The notes under the pieces: generated by a model
Told to the model about the DNA's origin: nothing
Database searches by the model: none
What the model saw: only the letters and a program-made list of their open reading frames with translations
Source: Pseudomonadota bacterium
Lineage (GTDB): Bacteria > Pseudomonadota > Alphaproteobacteria > Rhodospirillales > Magnetospirillaceae
Assembly: GCA_021781575.1 (NCBI GenBank)
Contig: JAJXWP010000032.1
Span: 1 to 50,571 of the forward strand
Direction: 5' to 3'
DNA length: 50,571 nt
Program-made: the position numbers and the translations under genes
Shown here: positions 33,624 to 44,770 of the stretch, in pieces
Layout of the letters: the number at the start of each line of letters is the position of its first letter
How positions within the stretch are numbered: the first letter of the stretch is position 1

Positions 33624-35781
33624 CCGGGTTCGCCGCCGAACCCGCGGTGCATGTGTTCGGCTTCATTGTTTGCGCCCTGGCCTTCACCGTCGCCGCTCTT
33701 CATGCCGCAACCAGCCGGCTCGCCGATCTGCGCAAGGCGAGCATGGTGGCCGGATGCGTCGCCACCGCCGCCTGGGCCGCTGCGGCGGCGGCCTCGTCTC
33801 CGATGGGACGGATGGCCGGTGCGCTGTTCATTCTGCGTGCCATTGCCTGGATCGCCTTTCTGGCGGCAACATTGAGAATTGACCGCCTGCCCGGCGCGAG
33901 GCTGCCTCGCCGAGTCCGGCTGGGTGCCGCAATTTTCCTCGCCGCGGCCCTGGGCGCGGCGGTCGACATGGCATCGATCGGTCCGGCGGAGGCCCTGGCC
34001 CCCTGGGCGGCGACCTATCTGCAACTGTTCCTGTCGATCGCCGGCCTGCTGCTGCTGGAAAACCTGTTCCGCAATTGCGACGACGACAGCCTTTGGGGAG
34101 TCAAATGGATCTGCCTCGGGTTGGGCGTCGTTTTCGTCTATGACTTCTATATTTGCGCCGACGCCGCTTTGACCCGCCATGCCGATCCGGGCCTGTGGGC
34201 GGCGTTGGGCTTCATCGACGCATTGGCCGTGCCGTTGCTGATGGCGGCGACGGCGCGCAGCGGCAGTTGGCACGGTGACATCAGCCTGTCGCGCAGCGCG
34301 GTGTTCCACTCGGCAGTGCTGTTGGGCAGCGGGTTCTACCTTTTGTTGATGTCGGCCGTCGGCACCTTCCTGCGCTCAGTCGGCGGCGGCTGGGGGCCCG
34401 TCCTGCAAAGTCTGTTCTTGGCGGTCGCCGTCCTTACCATGCTGGTGGCGATTTCATCGGGTTCGTTCCGTTCCAACCTGCGGGTTTTCATCAGCAAACA
34501 TTTCTTCCGGCACAAATACGACTACCGCGATGTCTGGCTGACCTTCATCCGTCGACTTTCGGCGAGCGAAGAGGGCGGCACCCTGCAGAGCCGCGTACTT
34601 CATGCCGTGGCCGACATCTTCGATTGCCCGGCCGGCGCCCTGTGGGAACTGCGGCGACCTGAAGGCGCCCTGTTTCCTGCCGCGGCCTGGAACTTTGGAG
34701 CGGATCCTCCGGTTGAAGCGGCGGATGGAGGGCTGAGCCGCTTCCTCGCCGAGCGGGGCGATATCATCGATGTCGAAGCCTGCCGCCGGTCGCCCGAATG
34801 CTACCCAGGCTTCGACCTTCCGTCGTGGCTGGCGGCCCATCCGCGTGCCTGGATCATTGTCCCTTTGATCCACAACCGGCGCCTCGAAGCCTTCCTCGTT
34901 TTGGGCCGGCCCCGCAGTTCGGCGAGCCTCGGGTGGGAAGAGACGGATCTTCTGAAGACGGTCGGGGCGCAGGCGGCCAGCTACCTGGCTGAAGAAAACA
35001 CCTCTCGCGCGCTGGCGGATGCGCGCCGGCTCGAGGAATTCAATCAGCGCTTCGCCTTTGTCATTCACGATATCAAGAACGTTGTCAGCCAGATGTCGCT
35101 GATGGTCGACAATGCCCGGGTGCACGGCGGCAACCCGCAGTTCCAACGGGACATGCTGACCACGGTATCAAGTTCGGTCGAGCGACTGCGCGGAATGCTG
35201 ACCCAGTTGGCGGCAGGGCGGCAGGCGCCAAGCGATGCGCCCAAGGTGGCAGACCTGACGCCGCTGCTGCGCGGGGTCGCCGAACGCTGGCGCAACAATG
35301 GCTGCCGGGTGACCACCCGTGGCCTCGACGGGCAGATCCCGGCATTGATCAATGAACAGGCGCTGGTCTCGGTTCTCGATCATCTGCTACAGAATGCTGC
35401 CGAGGCATGCGGAGGGCGCCCGGAGGCGGCGCTGGAACTGGCGCTTCGCGAGGAGGCCGAAACCGTCGTCATCGATGTCCGGGACCGCGGTCCGGGAATG
35501 GACGCCGCGTTTGTGCGCGACAAGCTGTTCAAGCTGCTCGACAGCGGGAAGACCGGCGGCTTGGGCCTCGGTGCCTACCAGGCCCGCCAGCTGATCCGTG
35601 CAATGGGGGGGCGGCTCGAGGTCGACAGCCGTCCGGGGTACGGGACGACCATGCGGCTGCATCTGCAGCCCGAACCCGGAGGGCCTCGCTGTTCCGACGA
35701 GCAGTGGGCGCCAGGCGGGGCGGACATCCCGGCCACCGGCGGCCCTGCCACCCTCCCCACAAATTTGGGGGCCGCAGTATA

Positions 35782-35782
<1 letters not shown>
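33620..35782 (+). CDS. prsK: Membrane sensor histidine kinase PrsK
   Basis: 720 residues: about eight N-terminal transmembrane helices (to about residue 290), a GAF-like domain (about 320-460; RVLHAVADIFDCPAGALWEL, SYLAEENTSRALADARRLEEFN) and a kinase core with phospho-acceptor His483 in FVIHDIKNVVSQ, then N, G1 (DRGPGMD) and G2 (TGGLGLGAYQARQLIR) boxes. This is the architecture of PrsK of exosortase A systems (TIGR02916). It would sense an unknown envelope signal and phosphorylate PrsR. Overlaps the genes on both sides (ATGA and TAATG), so expression is tightly coupled. Confidence 0.94.
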
Positions 35783-37151
<1,369 letters not shown>

Positions 37152-37155
<4 letters not shown>

Positions 37156-39959
37156 GGTCAGGGATAACCGGCAGATACGGATTGCTGATGGCGACCTGCC
37201 TGACCGCATTCGTGGCAGCGGGCTGGCAGTCTTCTCACGCTTCAGAGGGAGGCGCCGACGGAACATCCCGCTATCTGGCCGAGGGCAGGGCCCTGCTCGC
37301 CAAGGGCGACCTGAAGGCGGCCGAAATCCAGCTCAAGAACGCCCTTCGCGAGGCGCCCGAGGATTTCGACAGTCGGTTCGAACTGGGCCTGGTTTATCTG
37401 GGTGAAAGGGCCGGGCCGGCTGCCGAGGGCATGTTCAACAACCTGTGGCAGCGCCACGACCATCTTGACAGGGTGCTGCCGAAATTGGCGGATGCCTACC
37501 TGATGCAGGGCAAGACGCGAGAAATCCTGGAGCGAATTCGATCGGCGAAGGATTTTCCGGTGGCGGCGCAGGCGGAGATCGCCGTGGCGCGGGCCAAGGC
37601 CCACCTGATGCAGGATCAGGACGACGATGCCAAGCGGGAAATCGACGACGCCCTGGCTCTCCAGCCCGACATGCCGGACGCGCTGATCGTCAGGGCGTTG
37701 CTGCTGCAGAAATCCAAGGACTATGCCTCGGCGGAGCAGATCATCGACCAGCTTCTCGGGAAATCCCCTAACAACTTCGAGGCATTGACGCTCAAAGGAG
37801 ACCTGCGTCGCCGTGCCGGCGATCCTGCCGGGGCGATGAAATTCCTTGATCTCGCCATCCAACAAAGACCCGGCGACAGCCATGTCCGACTGGCCCGCGC
37901 CAGCTCGCTGCTGGCGCTCGGCCGCGCGGATGAGGCGAAGCCCGACGTGGATGCGGTGCTGAAAGACAACCCCGCACAGCCGGTCGGCGTGCTGCTGCAC
38001 GCCTATCTGTTGAGCCGGTCAGGCAAGTACGAGGACGCTTTTCGCGCCCTGCAGCCGGTGGCGCAGCAACTCGCCGGTCTGCCGGCCGCCGATGCCCTGC
38101 TGGCCCAACTGAACATTCGCCTCGATCATCCGGAACAGGCCATCGACTACGCGCAGCGCTACGTCTCGGAGACGTCAAGCTCGCCGGCTGCCGTGCATTT
38201 GCTGGCCATGGCCTATGCCAGGAAAAACGCTCCGTCGAAGGTCGTCGAGGTGCTGGAGCCGCTGGTGGCGCAGCATCCCGACGATGCCCAGGGGCAAATG
38301 CTGCTGGGTGACGCGTATGCGGCGCTCGGCCGCTACGATGCGGCTGCCCGGATTCTGGCAGCCGCGGCCAAGGCGCGACCCGAGGACACCGACCTCAGGA
38401 CCCGTCTTGACGCCGACCGCTTTCGCGCCGGCGACCAGACGGCGGCCGTGTCCGATCTTGCCGCTCTGGTCGGGAACGATCCCAAGGCGACGGGGAGGGC
38501 CGGCATCCTCTTGATGGCTCTCGAAATGCAAAAGGGCCAATTCGACGACGCGGCCAGGGTCGGCGACAAGCTGCGCGCCGAGCAGCCGACGAATCCTCTG
38601 CCCGACTATCTGCTGGGGCTGGTCCATCAGGTCAAGGGCGATCCTTCGGCGGCGAGGCAGGACTACGGGTCGGCGTTGAACAAGCGAGCCGATTTCTATC
38701 CGTCGGCCGATGCCCTGGCCAGACTCGATCTGGCCGAAGGCAAGCAGCAGGATGCCCAGGCGGTGTTCGAGCGGGTGCTCGACGCCGATCCGAAGAACGT
38801 CAGGGCCATGGAGGCATTGTCCAAGTTCGCGGCGTCGCAGGGCGACATCGACAAGGCCGTCGGCCTGCTGGAGAAGGCGGCGGCCGCCGCACCCAAAGAC
38901 TTGGGGCCACGGCTGCTGGAAATTGACCTGCTGATCGCCCGGAAGAAGGAGCCGAAGGCTCTGGCCGTGGCCAATGGGTTGAACGACGCCTTCCCCGACA
39001 ACATTGCCGCCATGCAAGCCCTTGCCCGGGCCCAATGGGCATCCGGCGATCGTGATGCGGCTGCCGCGACGTTCCGCCGCGCCGCCGGCCTCCAGCCAAA
39101 CAGCGCGATGGTCCAGTACCGGCTGGGGCAGGTGATGGCCGGCTTGGGACGGCCGGCCGATGCCCGTTCGGCCTATGAAGCGGCAACCAGGCTGGATCCG
39201 AAATTTCTCCCGGCTTGGCGCGCGATCGTTCTTGCGCAGTCGGCGGAACACGGAGTGGACCAGGCTATTGCCAGCGCGCAAGCCTTGGCCGGGCAGGATC
39301 CGTCGATGGCCGACGAGTTGAAGGGCGACGTCTATTTCCAGGCGAAGCGCTATGCAGAGGCGGAGTCGGCCTATGCCGAAGCGGCCAAGCGGCGGCCGGA
39401 CCGACAACTTGCGATCAACCGCTGGGAGACGCTGAACAAGGCCGGCGACCAGGCGGCGGCACAAGCGATCCTGGCGACGTGGCTGCAATCCCATGCCGAC
39501 GATGGCGAGGTGCGCCTGGTTTACGCCGGCGCCTTGTTGGCCGCGAAAGATCGCCCATCGGCGATCCGCGAATATCAAGCCGTGCTTCATCAGTCTCCGA
39601 CCAACGTGGTGGCGCTCAACAACCTGGCCTGGCTCTATGCCCAGGCCGGCGATCGTCAGGCGATCGACTTCGCCCGTCGAGCGCACGGGTTGGCACCGCT
39701 CAATCCCAGCATCAGCGACACCTTGGCCTGGCTGCTGGTGGAGCAGGGCGGTGTGGACGAGGGCAGGCGGTTGCTCGGTGTCGCCCATCGCCAGCAGCCC
39801 GGGAATGCCGAGATCGCCTATCACCTGGCGGTCGCCTTGGAGCGTAGCGGCGAAGCGGCCAAGGCGGTGGAAGTGTTGAAGCCCGTGGTTGACGGCCAGC
39901 CCTTTGACCAGCAGGCCGAAGCCAAGGCGCTGTATCGCAAGCTGACCACCGCGCCGTAA
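37152..39959 (+). CDS. prsT: TPR-repeat protein PrsT
   Basis: 935 residues. A Sec signal or membrane anchor (YGLLMATCLTAFVAAGWQS) is followed by about 20 or more tetratricopeptide repeats filling the rest (for example YLAEGRALLAKGDLKAAEIQ, MLLGDAYAALGRYDAAARIL, NLAWLYAQAGDRQAIDFARR). This is the PEP-CTERM system TPR protein (TIGR02917), usually about 900 residues. Its exact role is not known; a periplasmic scaffold for EPS or PEP-CTERM assembly is inferred. The ATG overlaps the prsR stop. It closes the epsB2-prsK-prsR-prsT operon. Confidence 0.93.
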
Positions 39960-39967
39960 CGAAAGAA

Positions 39968-39991
39968 GGGGTGGCGCACTGGCGCTACCCC
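39968..39991 (-). terminator. Terminator between prsT and the first PEP-CTERM gene
   Basis: GGGGTGGCGC and GCGCTACCCC pair (one G-T) around ACTG. Read on the minus strand it is followed by TTCTTTC, so it best serves the PEP-CTERM gene ending at 40031; it may also stop the prs operon from the other side. Confidence 0.6.
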
Positions 39992-40030
39992 CTCTCCGGT
40001 AATCATTCCACCCCAACCGGGGCAGCCCAA

Positions 40031-40699
40031 TTACGCATGCTTACGGCGGATGAAGCCGAGACCCAGGAGGGCGGAGCCGAACAAGGCCAGCGTGCCGGGT
40101 TCGGGGACCGGATTGGTGATGCTGATCGTGTCGTTGACCGAGCCGGCGCCGCTCAAATGCACGATGAACTGAGCGGTTTCCGAGAACGGCCCGCTGAGGG
40201 TCGGCGTGTCGGCAAGGGCGAAGTCGCTGGCCGGCGCCGAGGTAAATGTCTGGGTGGCCAACAGCGTGCCACCCCACAGCCCGTTGCTCGGGTCGATGAA
40301 CGTGGATTCGGTGACCGATTGTACCGCGCCGGTGAACAGGTTCGAGGTGAAGCCACTTAGCAGTTGGCTGATGCCGCTCAAGGCGGTAAGCCCTTGTTCG
40401 GTGACGTAGATATACAGGGTCTGCGGACCTGACTGCGTTGACTTCACGTCGATCGAGGTGGTTTGCAGGGTCGGCTCCGTCAGGGGCGGAGTCCCCTGGG
40501 CGGTGATGATGTTGCTGGCGAACGTGCCAAAGGGTCCGTTAAAGAGGGCCGAGCCGTCGCCGAAGGCCTTCGTCACCACGTGCGAGAGGCTGGCATCCTG
40601 CGCCATACCGATGGAAACCAGATCGGCGTGCGCCGCCGTCGTCATCCCCATGGTGGCCAGAGCCATCGCTCCCGCGAGCAGGTAACTCTTGATGCGCAT
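40031..40699 (-). CDS. PEP-CTERM sorting-domain protein 1
   Basis: 222 residues. Sec signal peptide (SYLLAGAMALATMGMTTAAHA), a low-complexity Ser/Thr/Gly-rich body without Cys, and a C-terminal sorting signal NPVPEPGTLALFGSALLGLGFIRRKH... made of the PEP motif, a hydrophobic helix and Arg/Lys. It should be exported, cut by exosortase A and become part of the matrix or surface. It is a tandem paralogue of the protein at 40891-41568 (shared QTLYIYVTEQ, SGFTSNLFTGAVQSV, DPSNGLWGG, GPFSETAQFI, GSVNDTI). AAGGAG lies six bases before the ATG; a sigma-54 promoter and a shared upstream motif precede it. Confidence 0.93.
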   Translation of the reverse strand: MRIKSYLLAGAMALATMGMTTAAHADLVSIGMAQDASLSHVVTKAFGDGSALFNGPFGTFASNIITAQGTPPLTEPTLQTTSIDVKSTQSGPQTLYIYVTEQGLTALSGISQLLSGFTSNLFTGAVQSVTESTFIDPSNGLWGGTLLATQTFTSAPASDFALADTPTLSGPFSETAQFIVHLSGAGSVNDTISITNPVPEPGTLALFGSALLGLGFIRRKHA

Positions 40700-40735
40700 G
40701 TTGAGCTCCTTAGTAAAACTGTCCGCATCGGTGAA

Positions 40736-40751
40736 AGCAATACCTGTGCCA
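40736..40751 (-). promoter_or_regulatory. Sigma-54 (-24/-12) promoter of PEP-CTERM gene 1
   Basis: TGGCAC-AGGTA-TTGCT on the minus strand is a full match to the TGGCAC-N5-TTGC consensus. It sits 37 bases before the start codon, predicting a leader of about 25 bases that ends with the AAGGAG site. Confidence 0.9.
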
Positions 40752-40809
40752 TTGTGTAAAAAATATGGTGCGTCAATGGCTTGTATATAGATATCGGGGT
40801 GTTCCTCAA

Positions 40810-40825
40810 GGCGGATGTAAGATTT
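40810..40825 (-). promoter_or_regulatory. Candidate PrsR upstream activator site (PEP-CTERM box), gene 1
   Basis: On the plus strand GGCGGATGTAAGATTT; the TGTAAG core starts 65 bases beyond the -24 element. The same core, next to GGCGG and a GGGG-TG-TCCT stretch, occurs at the same distance upstream of the second PEP-CTERM gene. Sigma-54 activators bind 70-150 bases upstream, so a PrsR site is inferred. Confidence 0.6.
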
Positions 40826-40848
40826 CCAGACAGCCTCGGCGCCGAAGG

Positions 40849-40878
40849 AAAAAAGAGGCGGCTCCCGGAGGCGCCGCC
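40849..40878 (-). terminator. Rho-independent terminator of PEP-CTERM gene 2
   Basis: On the minus strand GGCGGC ... GCCGCC forms a stem (with further pairing inside) followed directly by TCTTTTTT. It starts about 12 bases after the stop of the gene at 40891-41568 and separates its transcription from gene 1. Confidence 0.85.
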
Positions 40879-40890
40879 CCATGAGGATCA

Positions 40891-41568
40891 TCAGCCAAGC
40901 GAATGCTTATGGCGGCGCATCATTCCGAAGCCGACAAAGGCCATCCCAAGAAGGGCGATGGCCGTGGGCTCGGGAACGGGGGTGGCAATCGTGATAGTGT
41001 CGTTGACCGACCCGACGTCGTTCAGGCGGATGATGAACTGGGCGGTCTCGGAAAATGGCCCGGATATATCAGCGGTGGCGGCGATCACCGAGTTACTGGC
41101 GGGTGCCGAGGTGAAGGTGGTGGAAGCCAGCTGCGAGCCGCCCCACAGGCCGTTGGACGGATCGACGAAACTGTATTCGTCGACGGATTGCACCGCTCCG
41201 GTGAACAGGTTTGACGTGAAGCCGCTGACCAGATTGCTGACGCCATTTAGCGAAGTGAGGTTCTGTTCAGTGACGTAGATGTAAAGAGTTTGTGAGCCCG
41301 GGGTTGTCGAATTCACGGCAATCGATGCGGTTGCGAGCGTTGGTTCGGCAAGGGGCGGCGTTCCCATAACGCTGATGAAATTGCTGTCGAAGGTGCCGAA
41401 GGAGCCGGCGAATGTCGCCGACCCGTCACCCGTGGCCACCGTGGTGATACCCCCGGGGCCGGCAGTTTGCGACAAGCCGATCGAAATCGGATTGGCGTTG
41501 GCCGCAGTCGCAGCGCCTATCGACGCGACAGCCACTGTTCCGGCAAGCAGAAAAGTCTTGATGCGCAT
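40891..41568 (-). CDS. PEP-CTERM sorting-domain protein 2
   Basis: 225 residues. Signal peptide TFLLAGTVAVASIGAATAANA, a body closely similar to PEP-CTERM protein 1, and a sorting signal beginning TPVPEPTAIALLGMAF followed by MMRRHKH. It lacks Cys and is rich in Ser, Thr and Gly, as usual for exosortase substrates. It has its own sigma-54 promoter and terminator, so the two paralogues are separate transcription units under the same control rather than one operon. Role in floc, biofilm or EPS attachment is inferred from the PEP-CTERM family. Confidence 0.93.
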   Translation of the reverse strand: MRIKTFLLAGTVAVASIGAATAANANPISIGLSQTAGPGGITTVATGDGSATFAGSFGTFDSNFISVMGTPPLAEPTLATASIAVNSTTPGSQTLYIYVTEQNLTSLNGVSNLVSGFTSNLFTGAVQSVDEYSFVDPSNGLWGGSQLASTTFTSAPASNSVIAATADISGPFSETAQFIIRLNDVGSVNDTITIATPVPEPTAIALLGMAFVGFGMMRRHKHSLG

Positions 41569-41606
41569 GGCAGCCCCATGGTTGAAGAATCATACCCGAA
41601 TGGGTA

Positions 41607-41622
41607 AGCAAGAGGTGTGCCG
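41607..41622 (-). promoter_or_regulatory. Sigma-54 (-24/-12) promoter of PEP-CTERM gene 2
   Basis: CGGCAC-ACCTC-TTGCT on the minus strand differs from the consensus only in the first base and keeps the GG and GC pairs at 10-base spacing. It lies 39 bases before the start codon at 41568. Confidence 0.88.
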
Positions 41623-41681
41623 GCGCTCTTTGTTCTAGCAATAACAATGAGTTGCCGTACGAGTGGGGCTGTCCTTTCTGG

Positions 41682-41697
41682 GGCGGTGTAAGAATTC
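41682..41697 (-). promoter_or_regulatory. Candidate PrsR upstream activator site, gene 2
   Basis: On the plus strand GGCGGTGTAAGAATTC; TGTAAG again begins 65 bases beyond the -24 element. A GGGGCTGTCCT stretch follows toward the promoter, echoing GGGGTGTTCCT at gene 1. Confidence 0.6.
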
Positions 41698-41708
41698 CCG
41701 ACGCCCGC

Positions 41709-42023
41709 TCAGTCCTTTCCCCCGAGCTTCCGCCTGCACTCCCACGCCGCCAGCACCTCGTTGATTTGCCTGCTGCAGAAGTGGCGCGCCGCTTCGATCC
41801 CGTACCCCTCCGCCAGCAGCTGATCGTAATCGGTATAGCTGTGACGCAGATAAGCGACCAGCGACAGCCAGGCTGCCTTTTCCGGTGTGGCCCTTTTCAG
41901 GCCCGCCGACGATAGCGCGTGGCCGAGCACCTCGGACAATTCATGCGGCGGGGCCGCGGGAATCATGTGTCGAAGGATGTGCTCGATGGCGTGGCGCCTA
42001 TTGACGTATCGGATGGGGGACAC
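41709..42023 (-). CDS. DUF2293 domain protein
   Basis: 104 residues; the C-terminal half (LVAYLRHSYTDYDQLLAEG ... ARHFCSRQINEVLAAW) matches the pattern of DUF2293 proteins, which have no known function. The GTG start at 42023 is set by GGAGG six bases upstream. It is divergent from the peroxiredoxin gene. Confidence 0.8.
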   Translation of the reverse strand: MSPIRYVNRRHAIEHILRHMIPAAPPHELSEVLGHALSSAGLKRATPEKAAWLSLVAYLRHSYTDYDQLLAEGYGIEAARHFCSRQINEVLAAWECRRKLGGKD

Positions 42024-42119
42024 GACTTACCTCCAAGGCGTCGCGGCATGCGTGTTGCGCTGCCGTCCGGACGCCACAGGCCCACCCCCGTAGGCATGCA
42101 TTGGATGGAGGAGACGACG

Positions 42120-42755
42120 ATGTCCTTGCGTCTGGGTGATACGGCGCCGGATTTTACGGCGCAAAGTACTCAGGGGGAAATTCATTTCCATCGGTGGCTG
42201 GGTGACAGCTGGGGCGTGCTGTTTTCCCATCCGAAAGATTTTACTCCCGTCTGTACGACCGAACTGGGCGATGTGATTCGCCTGAAGCCCGAATTTGAGA
42301 AGCGTGGGGTGAAGGTGATCGCGTTGTCGGTCGACGACGTGAAAAGCCACGCCGACTGGTCGCGCGACATCGAGGAAGTGTCGGGGCGGAAACTCAACTA
42401 TCCCATCTTGGCCGATCCTGACCGCCACGTATCCGACCTTTATGGTATGATCCACCCCAATGCCAACGATACGTTGACGGTCCGTGCCGTCTATGTGATC
42501 GATCCGAAGAAGAGGATCCGTCTGATCCTTACCTATCCGGCCAGCACCGGGCGCAATTTTGAGGAGCTTCTGCGGGCTATCGATTCGATCCAATTGACCG
42601 AGAGCTACAGCGTCGCCACTCCGGTCAACTGGCACGAAGGGGAAGACTGCATCATCGCTCCCTCGGTCAGCGACGAAGAGGCCAGGGAGAAATTCCCCAA
42701 AGGCTACCGGGCGGTGAAATCCTATCTCCGCTACACGCCGCAACCGAACCTGTGA
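42120..42755 (+). CDS. 1-Cys peroxiredoxin (Prx6 type)
   Basis: 211 residues. Peroxidatic Cys45 in [14 protein letters not shown], and the long C-terminal part typical of Prx6 ([30 protein letters not shown]). It reduces peroxides in the cytoplasm. A second Cys (GEDCIIAP, about 180) is not at the resolving position of 2-Cys enzymes. GGAGGAG precedes the ATG. Next come the MsrP/MsrQ genes, so this is an oxidative-damage cluster. Confidence 0.93.
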   Translation: MSLRLGDTAPDFTAQSTQGEIHFHRWLGDSWGVLFSHPKDFTPVCTTELGDVIRLKPEFEKRGVKVIALSVDDVKSHADWSRDIEEVSGRKLNYPILADPDRHVSDLYGMIHPNANDTLTVRAVYVIDPKKRIRLILTYPASTGRNFEELLRAIDSIQLTESYSVATPVNWHEGEDCIIAPSVSDEEAREKFPKGYRAVKSYLRYTPQPNL

Positions 42756-42814
42756 TGCCGGCCCCGTGCCGGCCTTGTCGCCCGAGGCCGGCACGGCTCT
42801 ATTCGGAGTTCCCC

Positions 42815-43747
42815 ATGATCATTCGTCAGGCGCCGGACCTCCACGGATCGGAGATTACGCCGCGTTCGGCCTATGTGAGCCGCCGCGGCCTGATGGTCGG
42901 GGCCCTTGCGCTGGCTGCCCTGCCGTCGACCGTGCGGCGCGCGGAGGCGGCTCTGCCCAATGTGGCGAAAAGCCCATTCGTACTGGACGACAAGAGAACG
43001 CCCCTTGAGGACATCACCCACTACAATAATTTCTACGAGTTCGGCATGGACAAGGATCAGCCGGCGAAGCGCGCCCCGGGGCGGCTGAGGACCCGCCCCT
43101 GGACCGTCAGGGTCGAGGGAGAATGCGGCAAGCCCGGGACCTTCGACGTCGACGATTTCATTCGCCGAAGCGCGTTGGAAGAGCGTGTTTACCGGCACCG
43201 TTGCGTCGAGGCCTGGTCGATGGTCATTCCTTGGGTGGGTGTGCCGCTGGGGCCGGTGCTGCAGCGCTTCGATCCGAATTCGCGGGCCAGGTTCGTCGCA
43301 TTTCAGACCCTGTTCGATCCCCAGCAAATGCCCGAGGAGAGTTCCCGCCTGATCTACCCTTGGCCCTACACCGAAGGGCTGCGCATCGACGAAGCGATGA
43401 ACCCGTTGGCCTTTCTTGCCGTCGGCCTTTATGGCGATATTCTGGCTCCACAGAATGGCGCGCCCATCCGCTTGGTGACGCCGTGGAAATACGGGTTCAA
43501 GAGCATAAAGTCGATCGTGTCGATCCGCTTCGTCGAACAGCAACCGCCAACCCTGTGGAATACTGTGGCACCAAGCGAATACGGCTTCTATTCCAACGTC
43601 AACCCTACAGTCGACCATCCCCGCTGGAGCCAGGCGAAGGAGCGGCGCATCGGGGAATTCTTCCGCCGGCCGACTCTGATGTTTAACGGCTACGGCGAGC
43701 AGGTGGCGGGACTTTACACCGGCATGGACCTGAAGAAGTATTTCTGA
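42815..43747 (+). CDS. msrP: Periplasmic methionine-sulfoxide reductase, catalytic subunit MsrP
   Basis: 310 residues. A Tat signal ([15 protein letters not shown]) exports the folded molybdenum-cofactor protein. The sulfite-oxidase-like core has [18 protein letters not shown] with the Mo-ligating Cys130, and [17 protein letters not shown]. The start ATG is the one just before IIRQAPD; the frame continues upstream into the peroxiredoxin end. MsrP repairs oxidised methionines in envelope proteins using electrons from MsrQ, whose gene follows with one base of overlap (TGATG). Confidence 0.94.
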   Translation: MIIRQAPDLHGSEITPRSAYVSRRGLMVGALALAALPSTVRRAEAALPNVAKSPFVLDDKRTPLEDITHYNNFYEFGMDKDQPAKRAPGRLRTRPWTVRVEGECGKPGTFDVDDFIRRSALEERVYRHRCVEAWSMVIPWVGVPLGPVLQRFDPNSRARFVAFQTLFDPQQMPEESSRLIYPWPYTEGLRIDEAMNPLAFLAVGLYGDILAPQNGAPIRLVTPWKYGFKSIKSIVSIRFVEQQPPTLWNTVAPSEYGFYSNVNPTVDHPRWSQAKERRIGEFFRRPTLMFNGYGEQVAGLYTGMDLKKYF

Positions 43748-44364
43748 TGGGTGCTGAGGATCGTCGGCGTCACTTCTTGCGTCCGGTGGTTCATCTTCTT
43801 TGCCTTCTGCCGCTGCTGTGGCTGGCGGTGCAGGGGACTCTCGGCGGGCTGGGGGCGAATCCGATCGAGGCCGCGGTCCGCTTTCTCGGCGATTGGGCTT
43901 TGCGCTTGCTGGTGGTCGCCTTGGCGGTGACGCCGTTGCGCAAACTCGCCGGCCTGCCTGAATTGGCTCGCTATCGCCGGATGGCGGGTTTGTGGGCGTT
44001 CGCCTATGCGTCGCTTCATGTCTCGGCCTATGTCGTCCTCGACCAGTTTTTCGATTGGGCGACCATTGGTCACGAAATTATCAAGCACAAATTCATCACC
44101 GCGGGCATGGCGGCGTACACCCTGCTGGTGCCGCTTGCCGTCACCTCGACCGAGGGCATGTTGCGCCGCCTTGGCGGGCGCAGATGGCGCCGTCTGCACC
44201 GGCTGGTCTACCTGGCCGGGCCACTGGCGGCGCTGCACTATGTCTGGATGGTCAAGGCCGATATCCGCCAGCCGTTGGTCTATGCCGCCCTGCTGGTGGC
44301 GATGCTGGCCTACAGGGCGGTTTCGGCACTGCGCCAAAAGGAGGCGGCGATACAATCCCGGTGA
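43747..44364 (+). CDS. msrQ: Haem-binding membrane subunit MsrQ
   Basis: 205 residues with about six transmembrane helices and conserved histidines (AYASLHVSAYVVLD, RRLHRLVYLAGPLAALHYVW), as in MsrQ/YedZ ferric-reductase-like proteins. It passes quinone-derived electrons through haem to periplasmic MsrP. Its ATG overlaps the msrP stop. Length agrees with the family (about 200). Confidence 0.94.
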   Translation: MGAEDRRRHFLRPVVHLLCLLPLLWLAVQGTLGGLGANPIEAAVRFLGDWALRLLVVALAVTPLRKLAGLPELARYRRMAGLWAFAYASLHVSAYVVLDQFFDWATIGHEIIKHKFITAGMAAYTLLVPLAVTSTEGMLRRLGGRRWRRLHRLVYLAGPLAALHYVWMVKADIRQPLVYAALLVAMLAYRAVSALRQKEAAIQSR

Positions 44365-44443
44365 TTCCGCGCCATGCCGAAGGGTCGGAGAGGCCCCCGC
44401 CTTCCTGGCAACTCGCCGGGTCATTTGTATGGGGTGGGGGCCT
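44365..44443. repeat. Probable dispersed intergenic repeat with inverted ends
   Basis: AGGCCCCC (44391-44398) and GGGGGCCT (44436-44443) can pair across 37 bases. The plus strand reads as IPRHAEGSERPPPSW, similar to spurious translations of scattered short repeats in related genomes. It could act as a terminator for msrPQ. Only one copy is visible here. Confidence 0.4.
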
Positions 44444-44521
44444 GTGATATATTAAAAAAAATACATTGTGAGGCGTCCGGCCGAATGAAGAGCGCCTGAC
44501 CCGGCCGGGGTGGAGGCATTG

Positions 44522-44707
44522 ATGAGACCACTGGAATCTCATGTGGAAATGAGTTCGCACCTGTGGATGTTCAACCGGGTGAAGGAACTCTTGACTCGGG
44601 AAGGGCTGCTGTCGCGGCATGCCACCGATGACGAGGTCCGCGCGGCGATCAGCCGGTGGGTCGACATGATGGAAGAGGTCAGCAAGGAGCGCTCGACGAC
44701 CCATTGA
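44522..44707 (+). CDS. Small hypothetical protein
   Basis: 61 residues, MRPLESHVEMSSHLWMFNRV..., predicted helical and charged, no signal or membrane segment. GGAGG five bases upstream of the ATG and an AT-rich stretch with TATATT at about 44448-44453 support expression. I do not recognise a family. Confidence 0.6.
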   Translation: MRPLESHVEMSSHLWMFNRVKELLTREGLLSRHATDDEVRAAISRWVDMMEEVSKERSTTH

Positions 44708-44770
44708 AGGCCGCGTCACCGTCCCATTCGGGAACAACCGACTTCTTGCCCGGTCGCCCGTTGAGCGCGC

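Noticed and set aside
38175-40016. Long minus-strand frame opposite prsT
   Set aside because: Antisense shadow of the TPR repeats with no domain features.
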